Assembly (NCBI GenBank): GCA_008680965.1
Contig: NAKE01000001.1
Coordinates: 2,232,001 to 2,296,000 of the forward strand
Direction: 5' to 3'
Source: Collinsella aerofaciens
GTDB lineage: Bacteria > Actinomycetota > Coriobacteriia > Coriobacteriales > Coriobacteriaceae
Length of the DNA: 64,000 nucleotides
A model generated the notes under the pieces. That model was not told where the DNA came from and searched no databases. It saw only the letters and a list, made by a program, of their open reading frames with translations. The translations under genes were made by a program, and so were the position numbers. Positions 17,070 through 25,490 of the stretch are shown here, piece by piece (position 1 is the stretch's first letter; every line of letters starts with the position of its first letter).

Positions 17070-18530
17070 TTAGAAACCCTGGCCGTAGCCCTGGCCCTGG
17101 CCCTGCTGGCCGAGCAGCTCCTCCAGGTACTGGCGCAGCTGCTCATCGGTAATACCGCCGTTGCCAGTGTCGGTTGCACTGTCGTTCTGCTGCTGGTTCT
17201 GCAGTTCCTCGTCGGAGCCCAGCTCGACGGTGACCTTCTTCTCTTCCTTGCCGCGCATGAGCGTGATTTCGACCTTCTCGCCCACCTCGTGGCTGCGTAG
17301 TGCGATGATCAGGCCATCGGCGCTCGTAATCTCGTCGTCGCCCAGCTTGGTAATGACATCGCCCTCTTGGATACCGGCCTTGGCAGCAGGACCGTCCTCG
17401 ACGACGCTCGCCACATACGCGCCGCTATCGGTGCTCAGCTTGTTGGTACGGGCGTTGAGCGCGTTGACGCTCGAAAGCGTGGCGCCCATGTACGGATGCA
17501 CCGGCGTCTTACCGTCGATAATCTGGTCGGCAATGTTCTTGGCGTAGTTAACCGGAATGGCAAAGCCCACGCCCGAGCTGGAGCCCGAATAGCTCTCGAT
17601 GAGCGAGTTGATACCCACGAGCTCGCCGTTGTCGTTAACGAGCGCGCCGCCGGAGTTGCCCGGGTTGATGGCGGCATCGGTCTGGATCATGTTGGCATAG
17701 ATGGTGTTACCGCTGGTAGAGCTCATGGCCGTGGAGCGATACAGCGCCGACACGATGCCCGTGGATACAGATTGCTCGTTGCCAAACGGCGAGCCGATCG
17801 CCATGACCCACTCGCCCACGTTGAGCTTGGAGGAGTCACCAATCTCGATCGGGGTGAGCTTGGAAGCATCGGCGGCCTTGAGCTTGATGACGGCCAGGTC
17901 GCTCGAGGCATCGTTGCCCACGAACTCGGCCTCGTACGTAGTGCCGTCATCCATGGTCACCACGTACTGATCGTAGCCATCGACCACGTGGTTGTTGGTG
18001 AGAATGTGGCCCTCGGTATCGAGTACTACGCCCGAGCCGACGCTGCCCGAGTTATTCGAATCGTCAGCAGACTGCGAAAGTGAGCCATTCTGGCTACCGC
18101 TCGAAGTAGCGGTAATGGAGACCACAGAGGGCAGGGCCTTGGCAGAAACGGCCTCGGCCAGCGTGGTGTCCTCGGAATCAATCGTAATCTTTTGCGTCGA
18201 CGAACCCGAAGCGCCCGCCGTCACGGCATTCTTGCCACCGCCGATATCGAGCGTGCCACTCATAATGAGTGCGATGACCAGCAGGGCGCCGCAGGCGCAG
18301 CCGGCAAGCGCCGTAATAAAGATCGGCAGCTTTTTGGTCTTGGTCTTGACCACTGTGTGCTTGTTTACAACCTGCTGGCTGCCCAGCGGCTTGCCGGTCT
18401 GCGTGTCGTATGCCTGCACGTAGGGAATGTTGCCGTCGGCAGGCGTCGACTCCACCTGCACGCGCGGCTGCTGCTGAGTCTCGCCGGCGTTGCCCGCATC
18501 CTGGGGACGCTGGGAATCGTTCTCGCTCAT
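17070..18530 (-). CDS. HtrA/DegP-type serine protease, membrane-anchored
   Basis: 486 residues. A hydrophilic cytoplasmic N-terminus is followed by one membrane helix (about 68-91), a trypsin-like domain with the triad His181 (NNHVVDG), Asp211 (SSDLAVIK) and Ser293 (GNSGGAL), a PDZ domain (about 355-455) and a Gln/Gly-rich tail. It should degrade or chaperone misfolded proteins on the outer face of the membrane. The start is ATG 18530 after GAAAGGA; the in-frame ATG 13 codons upstream lacks a site. It is monocistronic, with hairpins on both sides. Confidence 0.93.
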   Translation of the reverse strand: MSENDSQRPQDAGNAGETQQQPRVQVESTPADGNIPYVQAYDTQTGKPLGSQQVVNKHTVVKTKTKKLPIFITALAGCACGALLVIALIMSGTLDIGGGKNAVTAGASGSSTQKITIDSEDTTLAEAVSAKALPSVVSITATSSGSQNGSLSQSADDSNNSGSVGSGVVLDTEGHILTNNHVVDGYDQYVVTMDDGTTYEAEFVGNDASSDLAVIKLKAADASKLTPIEIGDSSKLNVGEWVMAIGSPFGNEQSVSTGIVSALYRSTAMSSTSGNTIYANMIQTDAAINPGNSGGALVNDNGELVGINSLIESYSGSSSGVGFAIPVNYAKNIADQIIDGKTPVHPYMGATLSSVNALNARTNKLSTDSGAYVASVVEDGPAAKAGIQEGDVITKLGDDEITSADGLIIALRSHEVGEKVEITLMRGKEEKKVTVELGSDEELQNQQQNDSATDTGNGGITDEQLRQYLEELLGQQGQGQGYGQGF

Positions 18531-18559
18531 GGCTGCGATCCTTTCGTCAAATAACCAAA

Positions 18560-18583
18560 GGCCCGCCAAACATGTGGCGGGCC
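18560..18583 (-). terminator. Hairpin between glnR-like gene and htrA
   Basis: Perfect GGCCCGCCA / TGGCGGGCC stem followed on the minus strand by TTTGGTTATTT. It should end the glnA-regulator transcript upstream of htrA. Confidence 0.6.
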
Positions 18584-18701
18584 ATCATTGTTCACGTTGA
18601 GTTGTACCCCAATATGCGGGCGTACGTGTACGAGAACGCAATCTTTTAGGAAGGCTTAAGTTCTGCTGCAAACTCGAAAGAAACCCGCACCTGCGTCAAA
18701 A

Positions 18702-18734
18702 CCACCACAAAGATGCCTGTCCCCTTTGTGGTGG
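18702..18734. repeat. CCTGTCCC-core hairpin, copy A4
   Basis: Perfect 11-bp arms (CCACCACAAAG and CTTTGTGGTGG) enclose ATGCCTGTCCC. It ends 4 bp 3' of the regulator stop. Confidence 0.8.
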
Positions 18735-18738
18735 AAAT

Positions 18739-19401
18739 CTAGTCCTTAAACAGATAGCCCACGCCGCGGACGGTGGTGATGTGTGCCGCGATCTGCGGGC
18801 CCACCTTGGAGCGGATGCGTCGGATGTGCACGTCGACGGTGCGCGTGCCGCCGCAGTACTCAAAGCCCCACACGCGGTGCAGCAGCACCTCGCGGCTGTA
18901 GGCGCGGTTGGGGTGCGTCGCCAAAAAGCTCAGCAGCGAGTACTCCATCAGCGTCAGGTCGATGGGCTCGTTATCGAGCGTCACCTGGTAGGTAGCCAGG
19001 TTGATCTCGAGGTTATCGATGTTGAGCACATCGTCGGCGGTGACGGTCTCCTCCTCGCCCATCAGGCGCTGCGCGCGAGCCTTGAGCTCGTTGGGCGTCG
19101 CCGTGGGGCATACAAAGTCGGCATGCGCGTGATTCGGCAGGCGCAGGGTGCCGAGCGCCTCGTCGTCGACGATCACCAGCATGGGAACGCCGCCGCGGTC
19201 GTCAAGCCACTTGGCAATCTGATCGATGCGGTCGCTGCGGATGCCATCGGAATCGAGAATCAGCAGGTCAAAGTCGTGCGCCGCAGTTGGCGAATCAGGG
19301 GTTGCCAGGCTCACCTCGACACCCAGGGTAGTCGTCAAGCTGCGGGCAAACTCGTGGAAGCGCGTCGTGCGCGCCATGAACAGGGCACTCTTTTCGGACA
19401 T
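18739..19401 (-). CDS. Orphan OmpR-type regulator, GlnR-like
   Basis: 220 residues. The C-terminal 100 residues are a clear winged-helix DNA-binding domain (LTLMEYSLLSFLATHPNRAY, then TVDVHIRRIRSKVG). The N-terminal receiver is degenerate: one Asp of the FDLLILDSDG strand remains, but the acidic pair near the N-terminus and the conserved Lys (here CPTATPNE) are missing, and no kinase gene is nearby. It lies 50 bp behind glnA with no terminator between. The actinobacterial nitrogen regulator GlnR is likewise a phosphorylation-independent orphan. A GlnR-type box precedes glnA. The start is ATG 19401 after GGAGG. The GlnR assignment is inference. Confidence 0.75.
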   Translation of the reverse strand: MSEKSALFMARTTRFHEFARSLTTTLGVEVSLATPDSPTAAHDFDLLILDSDGIRSDRIDQIAKWLDDRGGVPMLVIVDDEALGTLRLPNHAHADFVCPTATPNELKARAQRLMGEEETVTADDVLNIDNLEINLATYQVTLDNEPIDLTLMEYSLLSFLATHPNRAYSREVLLHRVWGFEYCGGTRTVDVHIRRIRSKVGPQIAAHITTVRGVGYLFKD

Positions 19402-19451
19402 ATCGGCCTCCAAAGAAATGAGCTCAATCGTACTGGAACAAGCCAGCGCGA

Positions 19452-20789
19452 TTAGGAGTTCGCCAGGTAGTGCTTGATCTCCCACTCGGTGATCGTAGAC
19501 TCAAACTTATGCCACTCGTCGCGCTTCTTTTTGAGGAAGAAGCTGTGGATGTGCTCGCCGAGAGCATCCTTCATAAACTGCGAGTCCTCAAACACGTCGA
19601 GCGCCTCTTTGAGCGAGCGCGGCAGCGGCGCGTAGCCGGCCTCGACCATCTGACGGTCGGTAAGCTTGAGCGTCTCGGCCGTGGCCTCGGGCGGGAGTTC
19701 CAGCTTGCGCTCGATGCCGTCCAGACCAGCCGCCAGCGTGACGGCGTTGACCAGGTACGGGTTGGCCATGGGGTCGGGACTGCGCAGCTCGATGCGCGTG
19801 GACAGCGGCTTGCCGGGCTTGTAGACCGGGATACGGACCATACTCGCGCGGTTGCGCAGGCCCCACGTGGCGTACTGCGGCACGGAGTCGCCACCCGTGG
19901 TGATGCGCTTGTACGAGTTGACCGTGGGGTTGGTGATGGCGCTGATCTCGCGCGCGTGCGCCAAGATGCCGGCCATGTAGTGCTTGGCGATTTCGGAGAG
20001 GTGGTACTTCTCGTCGTCCTCGCCCCAAAAGACGTTGTTGCCGTCGTGGTCGAACAGCGACTGATGCAAAAACATGGCGCTGCCGTCCTCGCCCGCCAAC
20101 GGCTTGGGCATAAAGGAGGCGTGGCAACCGCTCTCGTAGGCCTGCTGCTTAATGATGAGTTTGGCCGTGGTGATAGCGTCGGACATGCTCAGGGCCTCGG
20201 CGTGACGCAGGCTCATGCCATGCTGCGAGCGACCGGCGGCGTGGAAGGTGTACTCCACGGGCACGGACATCTTCTCGAGCGTGAGGACCGTGTTGCGACG
20301 CAGGTCGCGGGCAGCATCGCCCACCGAAAGATCGAAGTAGCCCACGTTGTCGAGCGGCTCGGGAGTGTGCTCGTCGGGGAAGTAGTAATACTCCAGCTCG
20401 GCACCCACGTTGAGCAGATAGCCAGCCTTCTCGGCCTTGCGGAACATGCGGCGCAGGGCATCGCGCGGGTCGCCGGCAAACGGCTTGCGATCGGGAGTGC
20501 ATACATCGCAGAACACGCGGGCAACGCCGTTATGGCTCGGACGCCACGGCAAAATCTGGAAGGTCGAAGCATCGGGAAACGCCAGCATGTCGGCTTCCTC
20601 GGGCGTGGCAAAACCCTCGATGGCGGAGCCGTCAAAGCCGATACCCTCTTCAAAAGCGACCTCGAGGTCCTCGGGGCTAATGGCAAAGTTCTTGAGGCGG
20701 CCGAGAATGTCGACAAACCACAGACGCACAAAGCGGATGTCACGCTGCTCTACGGAGCGGAGTACGTAATCGATGTTCTGCTGGTTCAT
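19452..20789 (-). CDS. glnA: Glutamine synthetase, type I
   Basis: 445 residues, the length of the GSI-alpha class found in Firmicutes and some Actinobacteria. It condenses glutamate and ammonia using ATP. Visible motifs: an N-terminal D-G-S stretch (GFDGSAIEGF), GAELEYYYF, the NPTVNSYKR stretch and the RIELRSPDPMANPYL active-site region. The C-terminus lacks the adenylylation Tyr loop of the beta class, so control is more likely transcriptional or by feedback. The start is ATG 20789 after AAAGGGGAG. It heads a unit with the GlnR-like regulator. Confidence 0.96.
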   Translation of the reverse strand: MNQQNIDYVLRSVEQRDIRFVRLWFVDILGRLKNFAISPEDLEVAFEEGIGFDGSAIEGFATPEEADMLAFPDASTFQILPWRPSHNGVARVFCDVCTPDRKPFAGDPRDALRRMFRKAEKAGYLLNVGAELEYYYFPDEHTPEPLDNVGYFDLSVGDAARDLRRNTVLTLEKMSVPVEYTFHAAGRSQHGMSLRHAEALSMSDAITTAKLIIKQQAYESGCHASFMPKPLAGEDGSAMFLHQSLFDHDGNNVFWGEDDEKYHLSEIAKHYMAGILAHAREISAITNPTVNSYKRITTGGDSVPQYATWGLRNRASMVRIPVYKPGKPLSTRIELRSPDPMANPYLVNAVTLAAGLDGIERKLELPPEATAETLKLTDRQMVEAGYAPLPRSLKEALDVFEDSQFMKDALGEHIHSFFLKKKRDEWHKFESTITEWEIKHYLANS

Positions 20790-20854
20790 GTCGCTCCCCT
20801 TTCTTTCGGGCGGGTTTCGACTGGTCTATATCGCAGATACTATCGCAGAAAAAT

Positions 20855-20870
20855 GTTTCCGCAGGGTTAA
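20855..20870 (-). promoter_or_regulatory. GlnR-type box upstream of glnA
   Basis: The minus strand reads TTAAC-CCTGCG-GAAAC, a one-mismatch fit to the actinobacterial GlnR box (GTnAC-n6-GaAAC). It lies 66 bp upstream of the glnA start. Confidence 0.55.
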
Positions 20871-20923
20871 AGCGTATCAAGCGCTCAAAAAAACGTGCGC
20901 GAACAGGCGGATGTGACAAACAG

Positions 20924-21295
20924 CTACCGCTCGGATTCGGAGACAATTTGCCTACAGGCTCGTTCCAGTACGGGGAACTCCATCGTCACTGCATCCCAAA
21001 CAACCGAGCGGTCAACATTGCCGTAATCATGCGCGAGGTAATTTCTCATGCCGATAATTCCACGCCATTCGATTTCGGGATGAAGCCGCTGCGAGCTTTC
21101 CGACAACTTGCCTGCTTCTTCCGTCACCCTAAGCGCACACATCAAAAGGGAGTCCGCTAACGCCCTCGTCCGCACATCATTAGCATGCAGAAACTGGTCC
21201 TCGGTGATATCAAAAGCCTTGATGCGCTCGTTCGTTTCAGAAATGGCCTCCAAGACCTCTTGAGCGCGGAGGGTGTCTGACTTACGCGCGATCAT
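20924..21295 (-). CDS. hepT: HepT-family toxin (DUF86)
   Basis: 123 residues, all-helical, with the family motif R-x4-H-x-Y seen as RNYLAHDY. HepT proteins are HEPN-fold RNases or translation inhibitors that pair with MNT nucleotidyltransferase antitoxins, which silence them by modifying the Tyr of this motif. The gene overlaps the MNT gene upstream by 14 bp and has GAAGGAG inside it. The order antitoxin-toxin is normal for this class. All key residues are present, so it is probably active. Confidence 0.88.
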   Translation of the reverse strand: MIARKSDTLRAQEVLEAISETNERIKAFDITEDQFLHANDVRTRALADSLLMCALRVTEEAGKLSESSQRLHPEIEWRGIIGMRNYLAHDYGNVDRSVVWDAVTMEFPVLERACRQIVSESER

Positions 21296-21776
21296 AAATG
21301 ATCACTCCTTCGCGCTCGATTACCGCGGCAAGATCGTCATCAAGATAATCGCTCGAGACAAGATCAACCTGCCTTCCGGTTTCCTTGCGCACTGCCTCGC
21401 CAAACGCCGACAACGCAAAAAGACCAAAGCCCTGCTCGCGATCGACTTCGAGACGCAAGTCGATATCACTATCTGCACGTGCCTCGCCACGGGCATACGA
21501 TCCAAATAGGATCACGGTTTTGATGGCGGGAATCAGGCTGGCTGCCTCGCGGACGGCGGACTCAATCTGAGCGGTATCCAAAATGCCCGCTGCGGCGCTT
21601 TCGCTCACAGAACTTTTACCGAGTGAAGGCACAAACGGCAGCGAGCGCTCGCGCAACATCTGCCTCATGAACATATTGACCGCAACGGACGAAGTCATGC
21701 CGAGCTCTTCGCACAGCTCGGCAAATGAGTCTTTAATTGACGAGTCCACTCGCACACTCAGCACAGACGCAGCCAT
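21282..21776 (-). CDS. MNT-type nucleotidyltransferase antitoxin with N-terminal RelB/DinJ-like domain
   Basis: 164 residues. Residues about 60-164 are a minimal nucleotidyltransferase with GSYARGEARADSDIDLRL (the GSx10DxD motif), the usual MntA partner of HepT. Residues 1-52 (LSVRVDSSIKDSFAELCEEL, then a second helix) look like the ribbon-helix-helix of RelB/DinJ antitoxins, which normally binds DNA and another toxin (RelE/YafQ). MntA proteins are usually about 100 residues, so this is a fusion that could give the antitoxin its own operator-binding domain. The start is ATG 21776 behind a strong AGGAGG. Confidence 0.85.
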   Translation of the reverse strand: MAASVLSVRVDSSIKDSFAELCEELGMTSSVAVNMFMRQMLRERSLPFVPSLGKSSVSESAAAGILDTAQIESAVREAASLIPAIKTVILFGSYARGEARADSDIDLRLEVDREQGFGLFALSAFGEAVRKETGRQVDLVSSDYLDDDLAAVIEREGVIIYDRA

Positions 21777-21818
21777 GGATACCTCCTGTATGACATTGTC
21801 TATATATTATCACACAGA

Positions 21819-22841
21819 TTAGCGCGAGGTCGAAGCGCGGTGTTCGATGTGGCCGGGTATCTCGATGCGCTTGGGAGCCAGCCTTGCGGCCTCGCCCACC
21901 GTGGTGGTGACCACATCGATGCGCTCGGACAGACGCTCGACTACGCGCTCGGCAATGGCGACGGTGTCCTGCGCGGCCGTGGTCACACCGCCAAAGAGCA
22001 CGTGGTTCCAGGGATAATCGTCAAACGTCGCGATCTTGAGACCCTCCGGCAGCGAGGGACCAAGATGTGCCAGCGCCTCGGTCAGGTGCAGAAAGACCAA
22101 GCCGTTGGCGGCGATAAGGCCGAGCTTTCTACCTGCGTACTCGCGAATGGCCTCGTCCAGGCGGCCGACGCCCGTGGCGCCACCGTCGGCCAGGGTGACG
22201 ACCTCGCCGGCCAGGCCGCGACGCGAGAGCTCGCCGGCAAAGGCCTCGGCGCGCTCGCGACGCACGGGGCTGTCGTCGCTTGCCTCGGTGAGCAGGCACA
22301 GGCGCTCGCTGCCCGCAGAGGCCAAGGCGTCTACCAGGCCGGCGACCAGCTCACGGTTGTTGGAGGTCACCAGATCGACACCGCCGTCGGCAACATCGCG
22401 GTCGAGCAGCACGACGGGCAGGCGTCCCGCAGCCACGGCAATCGCCTCGTCATTGCCGCCGCAGGTGTTGACGACCAGGCCGTCCACGCCGGCATCGATA
22501 AGCCTGGTGAGCGACTCTGCTTCCTTTGCGGGGTCGCTGCCGCTAATGGCCGTCATGAGCGAGCAGCCGCGCGCGGCAGCGCTGACGGAAAGACCCTCGA
22601 GCATGGCGCACGAAAACGGGTTGGTGATGTCGGCCAAGATCACGCCGATGAGATTGGTACGCGAGCTGCGCAGATTGCGCGCGGCGGCACGTGGGCGATA
22701 GCCGGTACGCTCGATAACCGCCGCGATGCGAGCGCGGGTTTCCTCGGTCATCTGCCCGGGGCGGTTGTTGAGATAGCGCGAGACCGTGGCCGGGCTCACG
22801 CCTGCCTCGGCGGCAATGTCCTTGATTCTCATCTGCGCCAT
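21819..22841 (-). CDS. LacI-family transcriptional regulator
   Basis: About 340 residues: an N-terminal LacI helix-turn-helix (MRIKDIAAEAGVSPATVSRYLN), a hinge (AARNLRSSRTNLIGVI), then a sugar-binding periplasmic-type domain. It should repress a sugar-use operon that is not adjacent. The start is uncertain: ATG 22841 (MAQMRIK) is preferred because translation from 22889 adds an unlikely 16-residue tail without a ribosome site; ATG 22832 is also possible. It is followed 42 bp later by the MNT/HepT pair in the same direction. Confidence 0.85.
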   Translation of the reverse strand: MAQMRIKDIAAEAGVSPATVSRYLNNRPGQMTEETRARIAAVIERTGYRPRAAARNLRSSRTNLIGVILADITNPFSCAMLEGLSVSAAARGCSLMTAISGSDPAKEAESLTRLIDAGVDGLVVNTCGGNDEAIAVAAGRLPVVLLDRDVADGGVDLVTSNNRELVAGLVDALASAGSERLCLLTEASDDSPVRRERAEAFAGELSRRGLAGEVVTLADGGATGVGRLDEAIREYAGRKLGLIAANGLVFLHLTEALAHLGPSLPEGLKIATFDDYPWNHVLFGGVTTAAQDTVAIAERVVERLSERIDVVTTTVGEAARLAPKRIEIPGHIEHRASTSR

Positions 22842-22966
22842 AGCGTACCCCGTTTCCCAATTGTCGGCAGTCTGAGCCATTTTAGGCATTTTTTTAAAAA
22901 TCTCGCTTGCAAAACGCTGTAGGTGAGCAGCATCGTTTTTGCGTCTCGAGCAGATGCGGTGATGGG

Positions 22967-23659
22967 CTAGATAGACGAGTCTTTGGACAGCTCGAAATAG
23001 TCGGGATGCAAGGCGATAACCGGGCCCTGCTCCTCGGGCATCAGGTGCAAGTGCGTCTCTGCCAGGTAGCTCGCCGTGTCGGTATCGCCCCTCTTAATGG
23101 CCTCGAGAATCCGACGATGTTGTCGACGAATCGGCTCCCAATCCAGATCCTGCGACACCATACGCAACCAGTTATATCGCTCAAAATGCGTGTTGACGCT
23201 CTTCATCCAATCCCACAGCATGTGACGACCGGCAATCTCAAAACACGTCTCATGAAACAGGTTATCCAAGTCGAAAAAGCGACGCGTCTCGCTATGGTCG
23301 AGCGACTCGGACTCGGCAAGAATCTGCTCGAGCCGATGCTTTTGCTCGGGCGTGGCAGCCGAACAACATTTAATGAGTACGCTTCTTTCGAGTTTCTCGC
23401 GCAAGAAACAGGCATTCTCGGCGTGTTCCATGCTGATCTTAGAGACGTAGGTACCACTCTTGGGACGCGTTTCCACCAGCTCCTGCTCACGCAGGCGCAC
23501 AAAAGACTCGCGAATGGGCGTGCGCCCGATTCCCGTCTCCTTTTCCAGACCAATCGCCGAAAGGCGCGTGCCAGGCTTGAGCTCGGCATAGATGATCTTG
23601 GAGCGCAATGCGTTGTATGCCTGGTCTTGCAGGCTCTGATAATGCTGGTGTTGTTCCAT
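22967..23659 (-). CDS. GntR-family regulator, FadR/FCD subfamily
   Basis: About 230 residues. The N-terminal winged helix (ALRSKIIYAELKPGTRLS, TPIRESFVRLREQ) is GntR-type. The C-terminal helical FCD domain includes DLDNLFHETCFEIAG and the late His-rich stretch AETHLHLMPE, which supply metal or acid ligands in this subfamily. Regulators of this kind often control uronate or organic-acid genes, but no target is adjacent. The start could be ATG 23659 (GAGGGC upstream) or 23701. A hairpin (23723-23758) and a large palindrome lie in its leader region. Confidence 0.8.
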   Translation of the reverse strand: MEQHQHYQSLQDQAYNALRSKIIYAELKPGTRLSAIGLEKETGIGRTPIRESFVRLREQELVETRPKSGTYVSKISMEHAENACFLREKLERSVLIKCCSAATPEQKHRLEQILAESESLDHSETRRFFDLDNLFHETCFEIAGRHMLWDWMKSVNTHFERYNWLRMVSQDLDWEPIRRQHRRILEAIKRGDTDTASYLAETHLHLMPEEQGPVIALHPDYFELSKDSSI

Positions 23660-23804
23660 AAAGCCCTCGGATGAAGCCCACGGTTTGTCGAATTTCATCA
23701 CGTAATACTATCTCATCGACACGCCCCAGCTCCCAATCAGTCTTTTTGGGACGGGGCTCTTTTAGCCACCCTGGCCCGCAGATCGGCCCCCTTGCCACAA
23801 AAGT

Positions 23805-23942
23805 GGCCCATCTACTACGTTAACACGGATAGCCTCGGCCATACCGAAAACCGTGAAAACAAAACCGCAGGTAGACAGCTTGTCGATTTTCGAAAAAGCC
23901 GACTATGGTTGACCCCTGCGGCTTAAACGTAGTAGATAGGCC
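23805..23942. repeat. 138-bp clover-like palindrome
   Basis: Outer arms GGCCCATCTACTACGTTAA (23805-23823) and TTAAACGTAGTAGATAGGCC (23923-23942) pair with few mismatches. Inside are a CACGG/CCGTG stem (23824-23855) and a CCGCAGG/CCTGCGG stem (23865-23921), the latter enclosing GTCG/CGAC. Confidence 0.7.
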
Positions 23943-24016
23943 CTTTTCGTGACGCAGCACTACCGCACCCCAAATTGGCACCCCGAGCCTGTTATAAGTT
24001 GATGTGAAATACGGAC

Positions 24017-24044
24017 GGTTGATAATCAAGGGTTGATAATCAAG
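24017..24044. repeat. Tandem 14-bp repeat with palindromic core
   Basis: GGTTGATAATCAAG occurs twice head to tail. Its core TTGATAATCAA is itself a palindrome, so this could be a double operator. Confidence 0.7.
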
Positions 24045-24146
24045 GCGCGCTATACGGCTTGCCATATTTCACTATACTTTGCTGTACGTCGCTATACTTT
24101 GCTATAACTTGACAATAATCGGCCCGTTACCATCCGGGATATAACA

Positions 24147-24174
24147 GACCCCAAGCCAACGCTGGCTTGGGGTC
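24147..24174 (-). terminator. Terminator of the AlbA_2 gene
   Basis: Perfect 12-bp stem GACCCCAAGCCA / TGGCTTGGGGTC, 25 bp after the stop at 24200. No long T-tract on the minus strand; CGTCTT follows on the plus strand. Confidence 0.6.
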
Positions 24175-24199
24175 CGTCTTGTACCATGGCTCTTTTGGA

Positions 24200-25453
24200 C
24201 TATGAGCGCTCGTATTTCGTGGCCCGCCCGGTTCCCTGCCTTACGATTGCATTCCGTTCAAGCAGAGATTCGAGTGCCGCCAACGTCCGCATGCGGCTCA
24301 GCCCCGTCTGTTTTTCAATCTCGCTTCGCGACATAATTCGCCCGCCCGACAAGGCCTTGAGAACCTGGGCCTCTTCCTCGGACCCTTCAAAGGCATCGGT
24401 AACGGGCAATGTGACGGCCACCATGCCACCGCGAACATCAAAAATTGGTTGATTAATCGAATCGCGATAGGCACGTCTAATGCGCGCGATTCCCGTACCA
24501 AATTTCTCGATGTAATCCAGCTTTAAGAAGGTCTCTGCAACGATGGGGTTTCTGAGCACGGATATCTGCCCATACAGGTATTGTTCCGTCGTCAAACCGG
24601 CGGGCAGCGATCCGGGGGAGGTCACAACGACACGATCATCGTACAGGGCAATTTGAACGTTCGCTCGAACGTCCCACGTCCGATGCACCAAAGCGTTTGC
24701 AACAGCTTCGCGGAATGCCTCAAGAGGAATTCGATCGGTTTGGACGCGCTCCATCCCTTCAATACGCTCATAACGGTAGTAGCGTGCAAACATAGCCACC
24801 GCCCTGTCCGCCTGCTCAATTGCGGATACATTTGTCGCCGTCTCGCGATCCAAGATCACATCCTCGGTATCACCAAAACGGACGCAATCGATGCCCGGAA
24901 AATCATTCTTATCCGCCAAAATCGCCGCAGCGTTGGTATAGCCGTCCTTGCCGAGCAAGCGAAGCGTGCGCATAATATCCAACGTTAGTTCAGAAATGCC
25001 AAGATGTTCAACACACTTATGCTCGAGCGTGTGAAAACTCAGGTCCTGGCGAGCCGACGTGAGCGCGTCGAACGTTACGTTGCTGCCTTCGAGCGTCAGC
25101 CTGCCATACTCAAACCGGTCGACCTCCACCGTTGCCGAATCGTTTCGCCTGTAGGCCTTTCCCTTGCTTCGATAGGGCTTGTCCTGGCCCTCATAAACCG
25201 TAAGGATTACGGTCCCGTGTTTCTCATCGGGCTCGAGCGTGTAACGGGGAGCGGGGTCCAAGCTGTCATTAATCATGTTCTCGATGCGGAGACACTCTGC
25301 GACCGGATCCGCAAGGCCGACAGCCACGCCCTCGTCATCAACGCCAAACTCAATCTTGCCCGTCCCGTAGTTTGCATAGGCGCTCACCGTTTTAAGAAAC
25401 GTCGGCGTAACGCTTTCCTTGTATTCGACTGTAGGGCTCTCTCTAACAACCAT
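24200..25453 (-). CDS. AlbA_2/Schlafen-type ATP-binding regulator
   Basis: 417 residues. The N-terminal 120 residues form an AlbA_2 (Schlafen-like) domain: ESPTVEYKESV, FLKTVSAYANYGTGKIEFGV, then KPYRSKGKAYRRNDSAT. The middle (EAFREAVANALVHRTWD, SPGSLPAGLT, RNPIVAETF, KFGTGIARI) is the HATPase_c_4 region seen in this family. The C-terminus is a winged helix (MSRSEIEKQTGLSRMRTL). Such proteins are usually annotated as transcriptional regulators or anti-phage/stress factors; the true role is unknown. The start is ATG 25453 after AGAGGG. A large dyad upstream suggests autoregulation. Confidence 0.8.
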   Translation of the reverse strand: MVVRESPTVEYKESVTPTFLKTVSAYANYGTGKIEFGVDDEGVAVGLADPVAECLRIENMINDSLDPAPRYTLEPDEKHGTVILTVYEGQDKPYRSKGKAYRRNDSATVEVDRFEYGRLTLEGSNVTFDALTSARQDLSFHTLEHKCVEHLGISELTLDIMRTLRLLGKDGYTNAAAILADKNDFPGIDCVRFGDTEDVILDRETATNVSAIEQADRAVAMFARYYRYERIEGMERVQTDRIPLEAFREAVANALVHRTWDVRANVQIALYDDRVVVTSPGSLPAGLTTEQYLYGQISVLRNPIVAETFLKLDYIEKFGTGIARIRRAYRDSINQPIFDVRGGMVAVTLPVTDAFEGSEEEAQVLKALSGGRIMSRSEIEKQTGLSRMRTLAALESLLERNAIVRQGTGRATKYERS

Positions 25454-25490
25454 ATGCACAACCCTCTCGTTTCGTACCATTCATAACCGT

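Larger units (their letters stand above)
23660..24199. other. 540-bp gene-free region with palindromes and direct repeats
   Basis: It holds a stem at about 23723-23758 (GCCCC..TCCCAA / TTTGGGA.GGGGC), the large clover-like palindrome (23805-23942), a tandem 14-bp repeat (24017-24044), short repeats of CTATACTTTGCT (24072-24106) and the terminator at 24147. No coding frame is convincing. Confidence 0.6.

Noticed and set aside
19470..20870. Long plus-strand open frame (466 codons)
   Set aside because: It is the complementary shadow of glnA in high-GC DNA, with no ribosome site and a low-complexity product. The same holds for long frames opposite feoB, ppc, kdpB, ligA, hisS and aspS.
23805..23942. 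tRNA gene in the clover-like palindrome
   Set aside because: Length is 138 bp and there is no T-loop GGTTCRANYC or CCA-ready acceptor end.
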